Assembly: GCA_028709215.1 (NCBI GenBank)
Contig: JAQVXI010000008.1
Coordinates: 1-51,022, forward strand
Origin: Bacteroidales bacterium
GTDB lineage: Bacteria > Bacteroidota > Bacteroidia > Bacteroidales > UBA1402
Length of the DNA: 51,022 nt
Direction of reading: 5' to 3'
The position numbers were made by a program, and so were the translations under genes. This document shows positions 34,469-43,864 of this stretch, one piece after another. A model generated the notes under the pieces. That model saw only the letters and a program-made list of their open reading frames with translations, searched no databases and was not told the DNA's origin. How positions within the stretch are numbered: the stretch's first letter is position 1; every line of letters starts with the position of its first letter.

Positions 34469-35518
34469 TCAGATAATCAGCATGGCATCTCCGTAAATAC
34501 CAAAGCGGTACTTTTCTTTCATTGCCAATTCGTATGTATCCATAATTAAATCGTAGCCTCCAAAGGCGGATACCATCATCAATAAAGTTGAATAAGGTTG
34601 GTGGAAATTGGAAATCATGCAATTGGCCACACTGAAGTCGTAGGGTGGAAAAATAAATTTGTTTGTCCATCCATCGAAGGGCTTTAAATGTCCGGCAGCT
34701 CCTACGGAGCTTTCGATGGCACGCATGACCGTTGTACCGACCGCACACACTCTGTGACCTTGTTCTTTGGCTTCGTTCACCCGTTTTACCGCTTCTTCGG
34801 TGATGATCATTTGCTCGGAATCCATTTTATGTTTGGTCAAATCTTCGACATCAATGTCGCGGAAATTGCCCAAACCGGCATGGAGTGTAATGTAAGAAAA
34901 ATCAACGCCTTTGATTTCCAACCGTTTCAGTAATTCTCGGCTGAAATGCAAACCGGCACCTGGGGCCACAACGGCACCTTCGTTGCAAGCAAAAATGGTC
35001 TGAAAGCGCAGTTCGTCTTCCGGTTCAACAGCACGAAGAATGGTTTTGGGCAGTGGCGTTTCACCCAAAGCATACAAGGCTTTTTTAAATTCATCGTGTG
35101 GTCCATCGTAAAGAAAGCGCAATGTACGACCTCTGGATGTGGTATTATCGATGACTTCGGCAACCATGGAATCGTCTTCTCCGAAGTAGAGTTTGTTACC
35201 AATACGAATCTTTCGTGCCGGATCAACAAGAACGTCCCACAAACGCAAATCTTCGTTTAATTCGCGCAGCAAAAAGACTTCAATTTGAGCGCCGGTTTTT
35301 TCTTTGTTACCAAATAAACGAGCCGGAAAAACTTTTGTGTTGTTAAAAATCAGCACATCTTTTTCGTCGAAGTAAGCAGGCAATTCTTTGAAAAGCTTGT
35401 GCTCGACCGTCCCCGTCTTACGATCCAAAACCATCAAACGAGATTCATCCCGATTTTGAGTAGGATGCTGTGCGATCAACTCTTCCGGAAGTTTAAACTT
35501 GAATTTTGAAAGTTTCAT
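34469..35518 (-). CDS. queA: tRNA preQ1(34) S-adenosylmethionine ribosyltransferase-isomerase
   Basis: Adds the cyclopentane ring precursor of queuosine to preQ1 in the anticodon of tRNA. The 349-residue protein has the family features [23 protein letters not shown] (start PEELIAQ), [42 protein letters not shown] and the C-terminal FPPYDF...[16 protein letters not shown]. Length is normal. It is positioned between truB and folK with gaps of 1-3 bases, so co-transcribed. Confidence 0.97.
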   Translation of the reverse strand: MKLSKFKFKLPEELIAQHPTQNRDESRLMVLDRKTGTVEHKLFKELPAYFDEKDVLIFNNTKVFPARLFGNKEKTGAQIEVFLLRELNEDLRLWDVLVDPARKIRIGNKLYFGEDDSMVAEVIDNTTSRGRTLRFLYDGPHDEFKKALYALGETPLPKTILRAVEPEDELRFQTIFACNEGAVVAPGAGLHFSRELLKRLEIKGVDFSYITLHAGLGNFRDIDVEDLTKHKMDSEQMIITEEAVKRVNEAKEQGHRVCAVGTTVMRAIESSVGAAGHLKPFDGWTNKFIFPPYDFSVANCMISNFHQPYSTLLMMVSAFGGYDLIMDTYELAMKEKYRFGIYGDAMLII

Positions 35519-35521
35519 ATG

Positions 35522-36208
35522 TTATGGATTTAATTGTAATTTTTCTATAAAAGCTTCGAGACTCATGCAATTTTCCAGACGAATATCCCCAATACGCGTA
35601 CGAACCAAGGCCGTCAAGTGTGCACCGCATCCCAGAACTTCTCCCAAATCGCGTGCGATGGAACGAATGTAAGTTCCCTTGCTGCAAACAATTCGAGCTT
35701 CCACCAAAGGCAGTTCGCAACGAAGCATTTCGATTTCATCAATCACCAACACCTTGGCTTTTAAGGGTACCTCCGCTCCTTTTCGAGCCAATTCATAGGC
35801 TCGCTGACCATCAATTTTGCAGGCTGAAAAAGCCGGTGGTACTTGTTCGATTGTTCCCACAAAACCCTGTAAAGCCTTTTCGACCATTTCACAGCTTACG
35901 TGACTGAAGTCAAATCGTTGGTCAATCGGCTTCTCCAAATCATGAGACGCCGTCGTTGCACCCAGTTCAAACGTTGCAACATACTCTTTTGTTTGCTGTT
36001 GCATGCGTTCCATCTGTTTTGTTGCTTTTCCGGTGCCTAGAATCATCACACCCGTAGCCAACGGATCTAAGGTGCCAGCATGACCTACTTTCAACTTTTT
36101 GATATTTAATTTTCTACAAATCTGATACCGTACTTTGTGAACCAATTGAAACGAAGTCCAGGTCAGCGGTTTGTTGAAATACAAAATTTCTCCTTCGATA
36201 AAATCCAT
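35522..36208 (-). CDS. truB: tRNA pseudouridine(55) synthase
   Basis: Converts U55 to pseudouridine in the T-loop of tRNAs. The 228-residue protein has the catalytic Asp in HAGTLDPLATGVMIL, an N-terminal NKPLTWTSF block and the RIVCSKGTYIRSIARDLG strand. The C-terminal PUA domain is short or absent. I chose the ATG for MDFIEGEIL, 1 base after the uppP stop; the longer frame overlaps uppP without family match. Confidence 0.95.
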   Translation of the reverse strand: MDFIEGEILYFNKPLTWTSFQLVHKVRYQICRKLNIKKLKVGHAGTLDPLATGVMILGTGKATKQMERMQQQTKEYVATFELGATTASHDLEKPIDQRFDFSHVSCEMVEKALQGFVGTIEQVPPAFSACKIDGQRAYELARKGAEVPLKAKVLVIDEIEMLRCELPLVEARIVCSKGTYIRSIARDLGEVLGCGAHLTALVRTRIGDIRLENCMSLEAFIEKLQLNP

Positions 36209-36209
36209 G

Positions 36210-36998
36210 TTATATATACAAAATGACGGCTGTGATTCCAATCACAGCACAATATAGTGCAAACCAAATCAGTTTGCCTTTGCGAACCAGTGCAAGCATC
36301 CATTTGCAGGCAACGACCCCCGATAGAAATGCAGCCAAAAACCCTGCGACGAGCGAACTCAAGGGAATATGGGTTCCGGAGATAAAATCACCTCCTATCA
36401 AATCCAAAATGGCTTCGCCCAAAATGGGGATAATGACCATCAAAAAAGAAAACTGAGCCACACGTTCTTTTTTATTACCCAAAAGCAATCCGGTAGCGAT
36501 GGTTGATCCGGATCGGGAAAGTCCCGGCATCACTGCACAGGCTTGTGCAACACCAATAATCAATGCATCTTTCCAGCCGATGTTTTCCTTGGGTCTGGGT
36601 TTGGCGAAGTGTGAGAAAGTCAATAGTACAGCGGTCAGTATCAGCATAAATCCGACAACCAACAAGCCGTTTCCAAAAAACTGCTCCACGTAATCTTTTA
36701 GAAAAACACCTACGACAAAAACCGGTATCATTGAAACTGCAATTTTTAACAGATAGATGGTTTCCTCATTCTTTTCGAAACGGAAAAATCCAAGGATCAG
36801 TTTTTTTATTTCGGGCCACAGTACGACCAAGGTACTCATCACGGTTGCTGTATGAACCGCTACGCTAAAGGTCAGATTTTCAGCACTCGTTGTGCCGAGC
36901 AACTGATTGCCGATTTCCAGATGCCCACTGCTGCTCACCGGAAGGTACTCGGTCAATCCCTGAACAAGTCCCAAAATAATCGCTTCCCAAATACTCAT
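36210..36998 (-). CDS. uppP: Undecaprenyl-diphosphatase (BacA)
   Basis: Integral membrane phosphatase that recycles undecaprenyl pyrophosphate, the carrier for peptidoglycan and surface glycans. Both signatures are visible: [15 protein letters not shown] (about residues 14-28) and [17 protein letters not shown]. About seven to eight hydrophobic segments. The 262-residue length is normal. It overlaps the upstream DUF3098 gene by 4 bases and precedes truB by 1 base. Confidence 0.97.
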   Translation of the reverse strand: MSIWEAIILGLVQGLTEYLPVSSSGHLEIGNQLLGTTSAENLTFSVAVHTATVMSTLVVLWPEIKKLILGFFRFEKNEETIYLLKIAVSMIPVFVVGVFLKDYVEQFFGNGLLVVGFMLILTAVLLTFSHFAKPRPKENIGWKDALIIGVAQACAVMPGLSRSGSTIATGLLLGNKKERVAQFSFLMVIIPILGEAILDLIGGDFISGTHIPLSSLVAGFLAAFLSGVVACKWMLALVRKGKLIWFALYCAVIGITAVILYI

Positions 36999-37237
36999 GA
37001 ATGCTTTTTGGATTTATACAGTATGCCGAAGATGACAAAAACAAATCCTGCTAAGGCTACACCCGGACCCAGAACGATGCGTCTAAAGCTGAAAATATCC
37101 GGATTATAAACGGTTTCACCCGATGGAGCCCCCATCATGAGTACAAAACCTATGAGGACAATGACAAAACCGATGGCGATTAATATCAAGTTTTGTTTGC
37201 CGAGCGCAAACGGTTCGAAGGTGTCTTTTTGTTCCAT
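36995..37237 (-). CDS. DUF3098 small membrane protein
   Basis: An 80-residue protein with two hydrophobic segments (about 16-36 and 54-73), separated by a polar loop with [10 protein letters not shown]. It matches the Bacteroidota-specific DUF3098 family, which sits between ftsX and uppP in many relatives. Function unknown; the neighbourhood suggests a role at the cell envelope or division site. The stop overlaps the uppP start. Confidence 0.88.
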   Translation of the reverse strand: MEQKDTFEPFALGKQNLILIAIGFVIVLIGFVLMMGAPSGETVYNPDIFSFRRIVLGPGVALAGFVFVIFGILYKSKKHS

Positions 37238-37255
37238 TTTTTGGTATGCTTTTTA

Positions 37256-38134
37256 CTAAACAAAATATAGATCGTTGGTGTTCATTCGGATGAATCGATT
37301 GACTGCCAGTAGGGTAGATGTCATCATTATGAGCATTCCAAACACCAGAATGATGGCAAAAATGATTCCCATATGTACCCAATCGAGCATCATGGCAACC
37401 GAAACGACCCGTTGATCCAAGTAAAGCAGCAAGCCGTATAATAGTCCCATGGCCAGCACACTGGCAGCGATACCACTCCATAGGTTTTCCAGCAAAAACG
37501 GCTTCATGATAAACGATCGATCGGCCCCAACCAGCTGCATGGTGCGTATGATGAAGCGCTTTGAGTAGATCATCAATTTGACCGTGTTGCGAATAAGAGA
37601 ATACGTGATAAAAGTCATCAGGACAGCAAGTAACGATAAAAACAAACTGATGCGCTTGACGTTATCATTGACCATCTGAACCAAATCTTTTCGGTAGATA
37701 ATATCTTGAATGTGTGATCGTTTTTTGAGTTGTTTCTCAATGAGGCTGATGCTGTCTGCGTGGGCATATTCGGCCGTTAGATTGACTTCGTAGGAGGCAA
37801 GTGTCGGATTGTAACCCAACAAATCTTCCGGATTTTCACCCAACTCTTCAACCAACTCTTTTAAGGCGGTTTCTTTGTCAATGTATTGAACAGATTTGGC
37901 CCATACCGAATTTTTCAGGTGTTTTTCCAACATCTTTGCATCCGGCAAGGGCATTTCATCGTCGATAACGACCGAAATGGATATATGCTCTTTTACGTAA
38001 TTTGATAACTGACGTGTGAGCAATCCCAATGCCAACATCACACCTACCAAAAAAAGTACCAAGCTGATACTCAATGTAGAAGTGAATTTGGAATTGAAAA
38101 CTCTTGCCGTGCTAACCGATTTATTTTTATTCAT
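37256..38134 (-). CDS. ftsX: Cell division protein FtsX
   Basis: Permease-like partner of the FtsE ATPase, which signals across the membrane to septal peptidoglycan hydrolases. The 292-residue protein has a short cytoplasmic N-terminus, TM1 (about 20-40), a large periplasmic domain (about 45-165) and three C-terminal TM segments around MTFITYSLIRNTV and the FIIRTMQLVGA motif typical of FtsX. ftsE is not adjacent, as I recall for Bacteroidota. Start chosen at MNKNKSVSTARV. It heads the leftward six-gene unit ending with folK. Confidence 0.94.
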   Translation of the reverse strand: MNKNKSVSTARVFNSKFTSTLSISLVLFLVGVMLALGLLTRQLSNYVKEHISISVVIDDEMPLPDAKMLEKHLKNSVWAKSVQYIDKETALKELVEELGENPEDLLGYNPTLASYEVNLTAEYAHADSISLIEKQLKKRSHIQDIIYRKDLVQMVNDNVKRISLFLSLLAVLMTFITYSLIRNTVKLMIYSKRFIIRTMQLVGADRSFIMKPFLLENLWSGIAASVLAMGLLYGLLLYLDQRVVSVAMMLDWVHMGIIFAIILVFGMLIMMTSTLLAVNRFIRMNTNDLYFV

Positions 38135-38206
38135 GTGATGACAGTACCCCCAAATTTGCAGCAAAAATGCAAAAAATTTGACGTAATAACAATTATTTGC
38201 TCAAAA

Positions 38207-39550
38207 TCAATGGGAAACTTCGATCAATTCTCCCAATAAGGTGGCAGATGTATGTGATTGTATCTGAACCTGCACATATTGACCGATTCGGGCTGTTCCC
38301 TTGTTGAATACGACCATTTTATTTTTTTCGGTCCGTCCGGACAGTTGTTCACGAGATCGTTTGGAAAAACCTTCGACCAATACTTCGACCGTTTTGCCCA
38401 CCTCTTTGGAATTGCTGATCTCGGAAAGTTGATTTTGCTTGGCAATCAACTCGTTGAGACGTTCGATTTTTACAGCTTCCGAAACCGTATCCGGAAGGTG
38501 CTTGGCTGCATATGTGCCGGGACGTTCCGAATATTTGAATAGGAAGGATGAATCAAATCCGACCGCTTCCATTAAACTCAGGCTTTGCTGGTGATCTTCT
38601 TCGGTTTCCGAATGAAAGCCGCAAAACAAGTCGGTCGTGATGCCACAATCCGGCATGCGTTCCCGGATGGCGGCAATGCGTCCCAGATACCATTCCCGAT
38701 CGTACCGTCGATTCATCAGTTTGAGAATGCGTGAGCTACCCGATTGGACGGGCAAATGGATGTGCTTGCAAATATTGGGTTTGGAGGCCATTACATCCAG
38801 CACGTCGTCTGTCATATCTTTTGGATGTGAGGTAGAGAATCGAATGCGCATTTCGGGTGCGGCGTCTGCGACAAAGGCCAGTAGTTGGGCAAAATTGATG
38901 CCGGCTGCCTCTTCGCTTTCAACAAAATTGTATGAGTTGACGTTTTGCCCCAATAGGGTTACTTCCTTGTAGCCCTTGGCTTTTAGATCGGTCACTTCTT
39001 TTAGGATACTTTGCAGATCCCGGCTGCGTTCTCTTCCGCGTGTGTAGGGTACAATGCAATAACTGCAGAAGTTGTTGCATCCGCGCATGATGGAAACAAA
39101 ACCACTTATTTTTCCCATTCCAATGCGTGATGGCAGTACGTTTTCGTACGTTTCGGTCGTGGATAGTTGAACGTTGATGGCCTTTTCACCCTGTTGTACC
39201 GCCCCGATCAGGTTGGGTAAATCCAGGTATGCGTCCGGACCGGCAACCAAGTCAACGTTAAACGCTTCAATGAGTGTTTCTTTGACGCGTTCAGCCATAC
39301 AACCTAAGACACCCAGGATGGGTTTTTTTCCTTTGTTTCGTTTGAGGGAATTGAAATAGGCGAGGCGAGAAGCAACCTTTTGTTCGGCGTTGTCCCGGAT
39401 GGAACACGTGTTGACTAGGATCAAATCGGCTTCCAGTACGTGTTCGGTGAGTTCAAAGCCATCCATTTCCAGGATGGAGGCGACTACCTCGCTATCGGCT
39501 ACATTCATTTGGCAGCCATACGTTTCAATAAATACTTTTTGATTGTGCAT
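38207..39550 (-). CDS. miaB: tRNA-2-methylthio-N6-dimethylallyladenosine synthase MiaB
   Basis: Radical SAM methylthiotransferase acting on A37 of tRNAs. The 447-residue protein has the N-terminal methylthiotransferase domain with Cys in ETYGCQMN, NTCSIRDNA and GVLGCMAER. The radical SAM motif is CNNFCSYCIVPYTRG, and a C-terminal TRAM domain follows. All six cluster cysteines are visible. It lies 72 bases upstream of ftsX and 9 bases downstream of the LytTR gene, both on the same strand. Confidence 0.97.
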   Translation of the reverse strand: MHNQKVFIETYGCQMNVADSEVVASILEMDGFELTEHVLEADLILVNTCSIRDNAEQKVASRLAYFNSLKRNKGKKPILGVLGCMAERVKETLIEAFNVDLVAGPDAYLDLPNLIGAVQQGEKAINVQLSTTETYENVLPSRIGMGKISGFVSIMRGCNNFCSYCIVPYTRGRERSRDLQSILKEVTDLKAKGYKEVTLLGQNVNSYNFVESEEAAGINFAQLLAFVADAAPEMRIRFSTSHPKDMTDDVLDVMASKPNICKHIHLPVQSGSSRILKLMNRRYDREWYLGRIAAIRERMPDCGITTDLFCGFHSETEEDHQQSLSLMEAVGFDSSFLFKYSERPGTYAAKHLPDTVSEAVKIERLNELIAKQNQLSEISNSKEVGKTVEVLVEGFSKRSREQLSGRTEKNKMVVFNKGTARIGQYVQVQIQSHTSATLLGELIEVSH

Positions 39551-39559
39551 GTTGAGAAG

Positions 39560-40405
39560 TTAAGCCGGATACTCTGAAAAACGCGCCATCACCTTACCGG
39601 CATAGGTTTTGGACACCTGAAAATCTGGAATGTTTTCTAAATCGTAGCACAAAAACACGCCATCTTTTTCTTTTTTCAATACTTTGACTTTTTCAAAGTT
39701 GACGATGGTTGAACGATTGCAACGCAGCAGATTGCTGCCGGCAAATTGTTCTTCAATCGTTTTCAAAGCGTTTCGAATCATAAACGGGTATATTTTACCC
39801 TTGTTTAAGTAATTAATCTTTATGTAGTTATCGGCAGATTCAATCCAAAGTACCTGATCAGAACGGACCGAAAGCTTCAATTCTTTTTTCTCATCATAAA
39901 AATTCATGATGCTGGTTGGGCTTGGCTCAGAAGGATTTTCCTTCTGTATGAACTGTTCGAGTTTTTTGTTGCGGTCACGCAGGGTGAAGTACAACCAAAG
40001 AGTTGTGTACGGTAATAGGAGTACCAAAGCGGTGTTGATGCTGGACTCCTTCATCATTTCCCGAAAGGGTCTGGCATCGTGTAATATTATTTTTTCAAAT
40101 AGGGTGTAAAATAAGGCCATGGAGACGATTTCTGCCAAAATCCAGCATGCGTATTGCCAAACGAATATCGAACCTCGTTTGCCACGGTAGAACATGATCA
40201 AACGACTGACGGCTACCACAAGCATTCCGGTCAAAATAATGAGGCTTGAAAACACAAAATACATGAATTCAGACACTTCAAACCAGTCTTTTGAGTCGAA
40301 GGGTTGGTAGATGTTGATGAATATTAGAGCAAAAAGGGCTGTATACAGCACCAGTTTGATCAGATTACTCTTATCGTGCAGATATTCCGGAATAATTTGA
40401 TTCAT
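39560..40405 (-). CDS. Membrane-anchored LytTR-family transcriptional regulator
   Basis: A 281-residue protein that joins an N-terminal membrane region of about four hydrophobic segments (roughly 15-35, 48-70, 83-105, 128-150) to a C-terminal LytTR DNA-binding domain (about 180-275). The LytTR part shows VLWIESADNYIKI, RNALKTIEEQF and LLRCNRSTIVNFEKV, the usual core. No receiver domain is present, so it is not a classical response regulator; the membrane part may sense a signal directly. A -7 element TATTTTTG lies upstream. miaB follows after 9 bases and may be co-transcribed. Target genes are unknown. Confidence 0.87.
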   Translation of the reverse strand: MNQIIPEYLHDKSNLIKLVLYTALFALIFINIYQPFDSKDWFEVSEFMYFVFSSLIILTGMLVVAVSRLIMFYRGKRGSIFVWQYACWILAEIVSMALFYTLFEKIILHDARPFREMMKESSINTALVLLLPYTTLWLYFTLRDRNKKLEQFIQKENPSEPSPTSIMNFYDEKKELKLSVRSDQVLWIESADNYIKINYLNKGKIYPFMIRNALKTIEEQFAGSNLLRCNRSTIVNFEKVKVLKKEKDGVFLCYDLENIPDFQVSKTYAGKVMARFSEYPA

Positions 40406-40429
40406 AGGTGTTATACAAGAATTTGAATG

Positions 40430-40437
40430 CAAAAATA
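40430..40437 (-). promoter_or_regulatory. -7 promoter element for the LytTR gene
   Basis: TATTTTTG on the minus strand, 24 bases upstream of the ATG, matching TAnnTTTG. The rest of the 205-base gap up to 40610 shows nothing else I can name. Confidence 0.45.
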
Positions 40438-40610
40438 GCTTATTCCAAGCGAATCAGCAATTTATTTCCTTCGCTTTCACTGCTGACTTTGCCCCTGTAT
40501 GCGCATTTTTGTCCCATTTACGTCCGTTTTGAACCCATTCCATCGCTGTAAGGACCTTCTATTTGAATGGGATTGAATCAAGTGTTTTCTTTGTTAAAAA
40601 TGCAACGAAT

Positions 40611-41759
40611 ATGAAACTTCCTTTTTCCAACACGCAAAAGCAATTGCTCGAATGGTTTCGTACGGTCAAACTGGGTTTGACACCGGATCGGACGGTCGAG
40701 ATACAGCAATATCCCTTTGTTTCTACGCCCGTGGACGAAGTTAGTCAAAACAATCCGGAGGCACGCCAACAAGATGCAGCCATTCTTGAAAACCGGTGTT
40801 TTAATTATACGGTTTTTAGTCCTGTCGGATCGCAACCCTTTCAATCGGCCATTCTGTTACTGCATGGATTGAACGAACGCAATTGGGACAAGTATTTGAG
40901 TTGGGCTTCCTATTTGGCTGAGACCTGTCAGCGACCGGTGGTCTTGTTTCCCATTGCGTATCACATCAACCGGGCTCCGGTCAGTTGGAGCGATCCGCGT
41001 GTGATGCGGGATTGGATGCGCAAGCGTCAAAGCGAAACGGGTGCCGAGCGAAGTCTTAGTTTTGCCAATGTCGCCCTGAGTGAGCGTCTTAGTCACGATC
41101 CATTCCGATTTTACCGCTCCGGACGTCAAACGCTTGAAGACATTCGCGTGTTGGCTAGGCAGCTTTCCGCAGGAAATCATACGCTCTTCGCTCCAGGGGC
41201 AACGTTGGATATTTTTGCTTATTCCATTGGAGCGTTTTTGGCTGAAATACTCTTAATGTCTGATACAGAAGGACAGTTTGCGAAAAGCCGCTTGTTTGTT
41301 TTCTGTGGCGGATCCATCTTTAAAAGCATGTTTGGTACTTCTCGGAGTATTATGGATCAACCTGCGTACGAGCGTTTGTTTCAGTTTTACTGCTATGATT
41401 GGTTCAAACGTTTGCCGGAGGCACTCGATCGAGGTGAGATACAGATGGATGCCAGTTTAAAAGCGTTCAATGCGATGATTGATCCTTCCTTTCATCGGGA
41501 AGAACGGGAGGCTTTTTTTGATTCAGCCCGCAATCGTCTGTCCGGTATCGCCCTGCAAAAAGATCGCGTAATGCCTTTTACCGGGATAGAAGCCTGTATG
41601 GGTGAATACAATGCGGAAGCCTGTTTTGAGCAATTGGATTTCCCATTTATGTATACGCACGAGGCCCCGTTTCCGTTGCAACCCTCCGGAGTCAACGAGC
41701 CGGTGGACAAAGCTTTCCAATATGTTTTTCAACGTGCTACGCATTTTTTAGCGGGTTGA
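40611..41759 (+). CDS. Alpha/beta-hydrolase-like protein (DUF6051-like)
   Basis: A 382-residue protein with an alpha/beta-hydrolase layout. The oxyanion strand is AILLLHGLNERNWDKYLSW (about residue 80). The nucleophile elbow reads AYSIGA, so the usual first Gly of GxSxG is Ala. The probable acid is Asp in LQKDRVMPF, and a His lies near the C-terminus (ATHFLAG). I associate it, with moderate certainty, with the Bacteroidota family DUF6051. No signal peptide, so cytosolic. Substrate unknown. I chose the ATG for MKLPFSNTQ; an upstream TTG extension lacks support. It appears to be transcribed alone. Confidence 0.72.
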   Translation: MKLPFSNTQKQLLEWFRTVKLGLTPDRTVEIQQYPFVSTPVDEVSQNNPEARQQDAAILENRCFNYTVFSPVGSQPFQSAILLLHGLNERNWDKYLSWASYLAETCQRPVVLFPIAYHINRAPVSWSDPRVMRDWMRKRQSETGAERSLSFANVALSERLSHDPFRFYRSGRQTLEDIRVLARQLSAGNHTLFAPGATLDIFAYSIGAFLAEILLMSDTEGQFAKSRLFVFCGGSIFKSMFGTSRSIMDQPAYERLFQFYCYDWFKRLPEALDRGEIQMDASLKAFNAMIDPSFHREEREAFFDSARNRLSGIALQKDRVMPFTGIEACMGEYNAEACFEQLDFPFMYTHEAPFPLQPSGVNEPVDKAFQYVFQRATHFLAG

Positions 41760-41786
41760 TATGATGTGAATTTGGATCAGATGTCT

Positions 41787-41794
41787 TACATTTG
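41787..41794 (+). promoter_or_regulatory. -7 promoter element for the 169-residue unknown gene
   Basis: TACATTTG matches TAnnTTTG and ends 12 bases before the ATG at 41807; an in-frame TTG overlaps the element and is rejected as start. Confidence 0.4.
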
Positions 41795-41806
41795 AAAAAA
41801 AAAGGT

Positions 41807-42316
41807 ATGGATGTAGGTGATCTGATTTTTTATGGCATACTGATTGTTTCGGCGGTTACATCGATTCTGTCAAAAATCAAGCGAACGAAGGCTGAAAAAG
41901 TCAATCCGGATGAGGATTTGCAGGAACCTGCTACGGTTTTTGATCCGGAAAAAATTTGGCGTGAAATGATGGGTATACCGGAACCGGCCAAATCAGAGAT
42001 CGAGGACGATTTTTTGCCATCGAGCCCCAAAACGGTACAAGCGGATGCATCACCGGTTGGCAGCAGTTATCGTCGTCCGCAACCCAAAGCAAGCCCAACG
42101 TACGAAACATCGGAGCGATTCCGTCGTTCCAACGAATCGTTGGAACGTGTTGGGCGAAGTAAAACGCCGAGAACCAGTAGCCTGAGGGCTCAACACGATG
42201 AAATTCTCTATGAGGATACCAGTATGGACGGCTATTTTACCCTGGATGCCTTGGACTCCTCGGAGGAACTAAAAAAGGCGGTTATTTACCACGAAATCTT
42301 GCAACGAAAATTTTAA
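41807..42316 (+). CDS. Unknown membrane-anchored protein
   Basis: A 169-residue protein I do not recognise. It has one hydrophobic segment right at the N-terminus (LIFYGILIVSAVTSIL, residues 5-20), then a long polar, Pro/Ser/Arg-rich, probably disordered region with many acidic and basic patches, and a short conserved-looking C-terminus (LDSSEELKKAVIYHEILQRKF). Such a layout suggests a membrane-tethered linker whose C-terminal helix binds a partner. GGTATGG provides a usable ribosome-binding context. It lies 60 bases upstream of the CoA-transferase, which has its own -7 element. Confidence 0.7.
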   Translation: MDVGDLIFYGILIVSAVTSILSKIKRTKAEKVNPDEDLQEPATVFDPEKIWREMMGIPEPAKSEIEDDFLPSSPKTVQADASPVGSSYRRPQPKASPTYETSERFRRSNESLERVGRSKTPRTSSLRAQHDEILYEDTSMDGYFTLDALDSSEELKKAVIYHEILQRKF

Positions 42317-42342
42317 ATTATAGGAAATGCAGCGGTTTTTTG

Positions 42343-42350
42343 TATTTTTG
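42343..42350 (+). promoter_or_regulatory. -7 promoter element for the CoA-transferase gene
   Basis: TATTTTTG in TTTTTTGTATTTTTGCAG, 26 bases before the ATG. No -33 TTG at 19-21 bases. Confidence 0.5.
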
Positions 42351-42376
42351 CAGCGCTTTCTAAAAATTTAATACAT

Positions 42377-43864
42377 ATGTCTTTATCCATCCTTACCGCG
42401 GAAGAGGCTGCCTCTTTCATACAGCACGGCGACCGAATCGGTTTCAGTGGCTTTACGCCCGCCGGATCCCCAAAAGTAGTGTCAAAAGCCTTAGCTGCAC
42501 GTGCCATTCAGGAACACGAGGCCGGTCGTCCCTTTCAAATCGGGATGTTTACGGGCGCTTCGACCGGTGATTCGCTTGATGGTGAGCTGGCCAGAGCCAA
42601 CGCGGTTTTGTTCCGTACACCCTATCAATCAAACGGAGATATGCGCGCCAGTCTGAATGGAGGCAAGGCCAACTATTTTGATTTGCATTTATCCAATTTG
42701 GCACAGGAATTGCGATATGGCTTTTATGGAAAAATCGATGTGGCTATTATTGAAGTTGCCGATGTTACGGAGTCCGGTGAATTGTTGTTGACCTCGGCTG
42801 TTGGTATTGCACCCACGATAGCCCGTTTGGCAGACAAGATTATTTTGGAGCGCAACAGCAAACATCCTAAGTTTATTGCCGGCTTGCACGATATTTACGA
42901 ACCTGCAGATCCCCCCCGTCGTCGAGAAATTCCGGTTTATGCACCGGAAGATCGAATCGGTTCTCCTATTCTTAAGGTAGACCCTTCAAAGATTTTGGGT
43001 ATTGTCGAAACCAATGAGGCCGATCAGGTCGGTGGTTTTGAACCGGCCAACGATGTAACACTGGCAGTGGGTGAAAACGTTGCCAATTTTTTGGTTGGTG
43101 AAATGAAAGCCGGACGTTTACCCAAAGAGTTTTTGCCCATCCAATCGGGTGTTGGCAACATCGCCAACGCAGTATTGGGTGCATTGGGAAGCAATCCGGA
43201 CATTCCACCCTTCAAAATGTACACGGAAGTCATTCAGGATGCGGTCATCGAGCGCATGCGCAGCGGTGATATTGTATTTGCCAGCGGTTGCTCCCTGACC
43301 ATTTCTCCTTCGGTATTGGAATCGATCTATGCGGATTGGGATTTTTTTAAAAATAAATTGGTTTTGAGACCTCAGGAAATATCAAACAATCCGGAAGTAG
43401 CCAGACGTCTTGGATTGATTACCATCAATACTGCGCTTGAAGCCGATATCTATGGAAATGTGAATTCAACACACGTGCTTGGATCAAAAATGATGAACGG
43501 CATTGGTGGTTCGGGTGATTTTACCCGCAACGCCTATTTGTCCATATTCACCTGTCCGTCGGTAGCCAAGGGTGGCAAAATCAGTGCCATTGTACCCATG
43601 ATTTCTCATCAGGACCACAACGAGCATTCGGTAAAAATTCTAATTACGGAGAATGGTGTTGCCGATTTGCGTGGAAAATCTCCTTCACAACGTGCTGAAT
43701 GCATCATAGAAAATTGCGTACACCCCGATTACAAACCGTTGATGCGTGCGTATTTACAGCATTGTAAAGGCGGACATACGCCGCATGAGATGTCTTTGGC
43801 GCATGCCATGCATGTAGAGTTTGCCAAATCGGGTGATATGCGCAATACTAAATTTGACGTATGA
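42377..43864 (+). CDS. Succinate CoA-transferase (acetyl-CoA hydrolase/transferase family)
   Basis: A 495-residue class I CoA-transferase of the Cat1/YgfH group, which moves CoA between succinate and acetate or propionate. The start SILTAEEAASFIQHGDRIGFSGFTPAGSPK is abbreviated here to its GFSGFTPAGSPK loop. Also visible are TGASTGDSLDGEL, the NGIGGSGDFTRNAY block and MISHQDHNEHSV near the C-terminus. Length fits the succinate CoA-transferase subfamily (TIGR03458). In Bacteroidales this enzyme serves fermentation to acetate, propionate or succinate. It overlaps aroK by 4 bases (ATGA). Confidence 0.92.
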   Translation: MSLSILTAEEAASFIQHGDRIGFSGFTPAGSPKVVSKALAARAIQEHEAGRPFQIGMFTGASTGDSLDGELARANAVLFRTPYQSNGDMRASLNGGKANYFDLHLSNLAQELRYGFYGKIDVAIIEVADVTESGELLLTSAVGIAPTIARLADKIILERNSKHPKFIAGLHDIYEPADPPRRREIPVYAPEDRIGSPILKVDPSKILGIVETNEADQVGGFEPANDVTLAVGENVANFLVGEMKAGRLPKEFLPIQSGVGNIANAVLGALGSNPDIPPFKMYTEVIQDAVIERMRSGDIVFASGCSLTISPSVLESIYADWDFFKNKLVLRPQEISNNPEVARRLGLITINTALEADIYGNVNSTHVLGSKMMNGIGGSGDFTRNAYLSIFTCPSVAKGGKISAIVPMISHQDHNEHSVKILITENGVADLRGKSPSQRAECIIENCVHPDYKPLMRAYLQHCKGGHTPHEMSLAHAMHVEFAKSGDMRNTKFDV

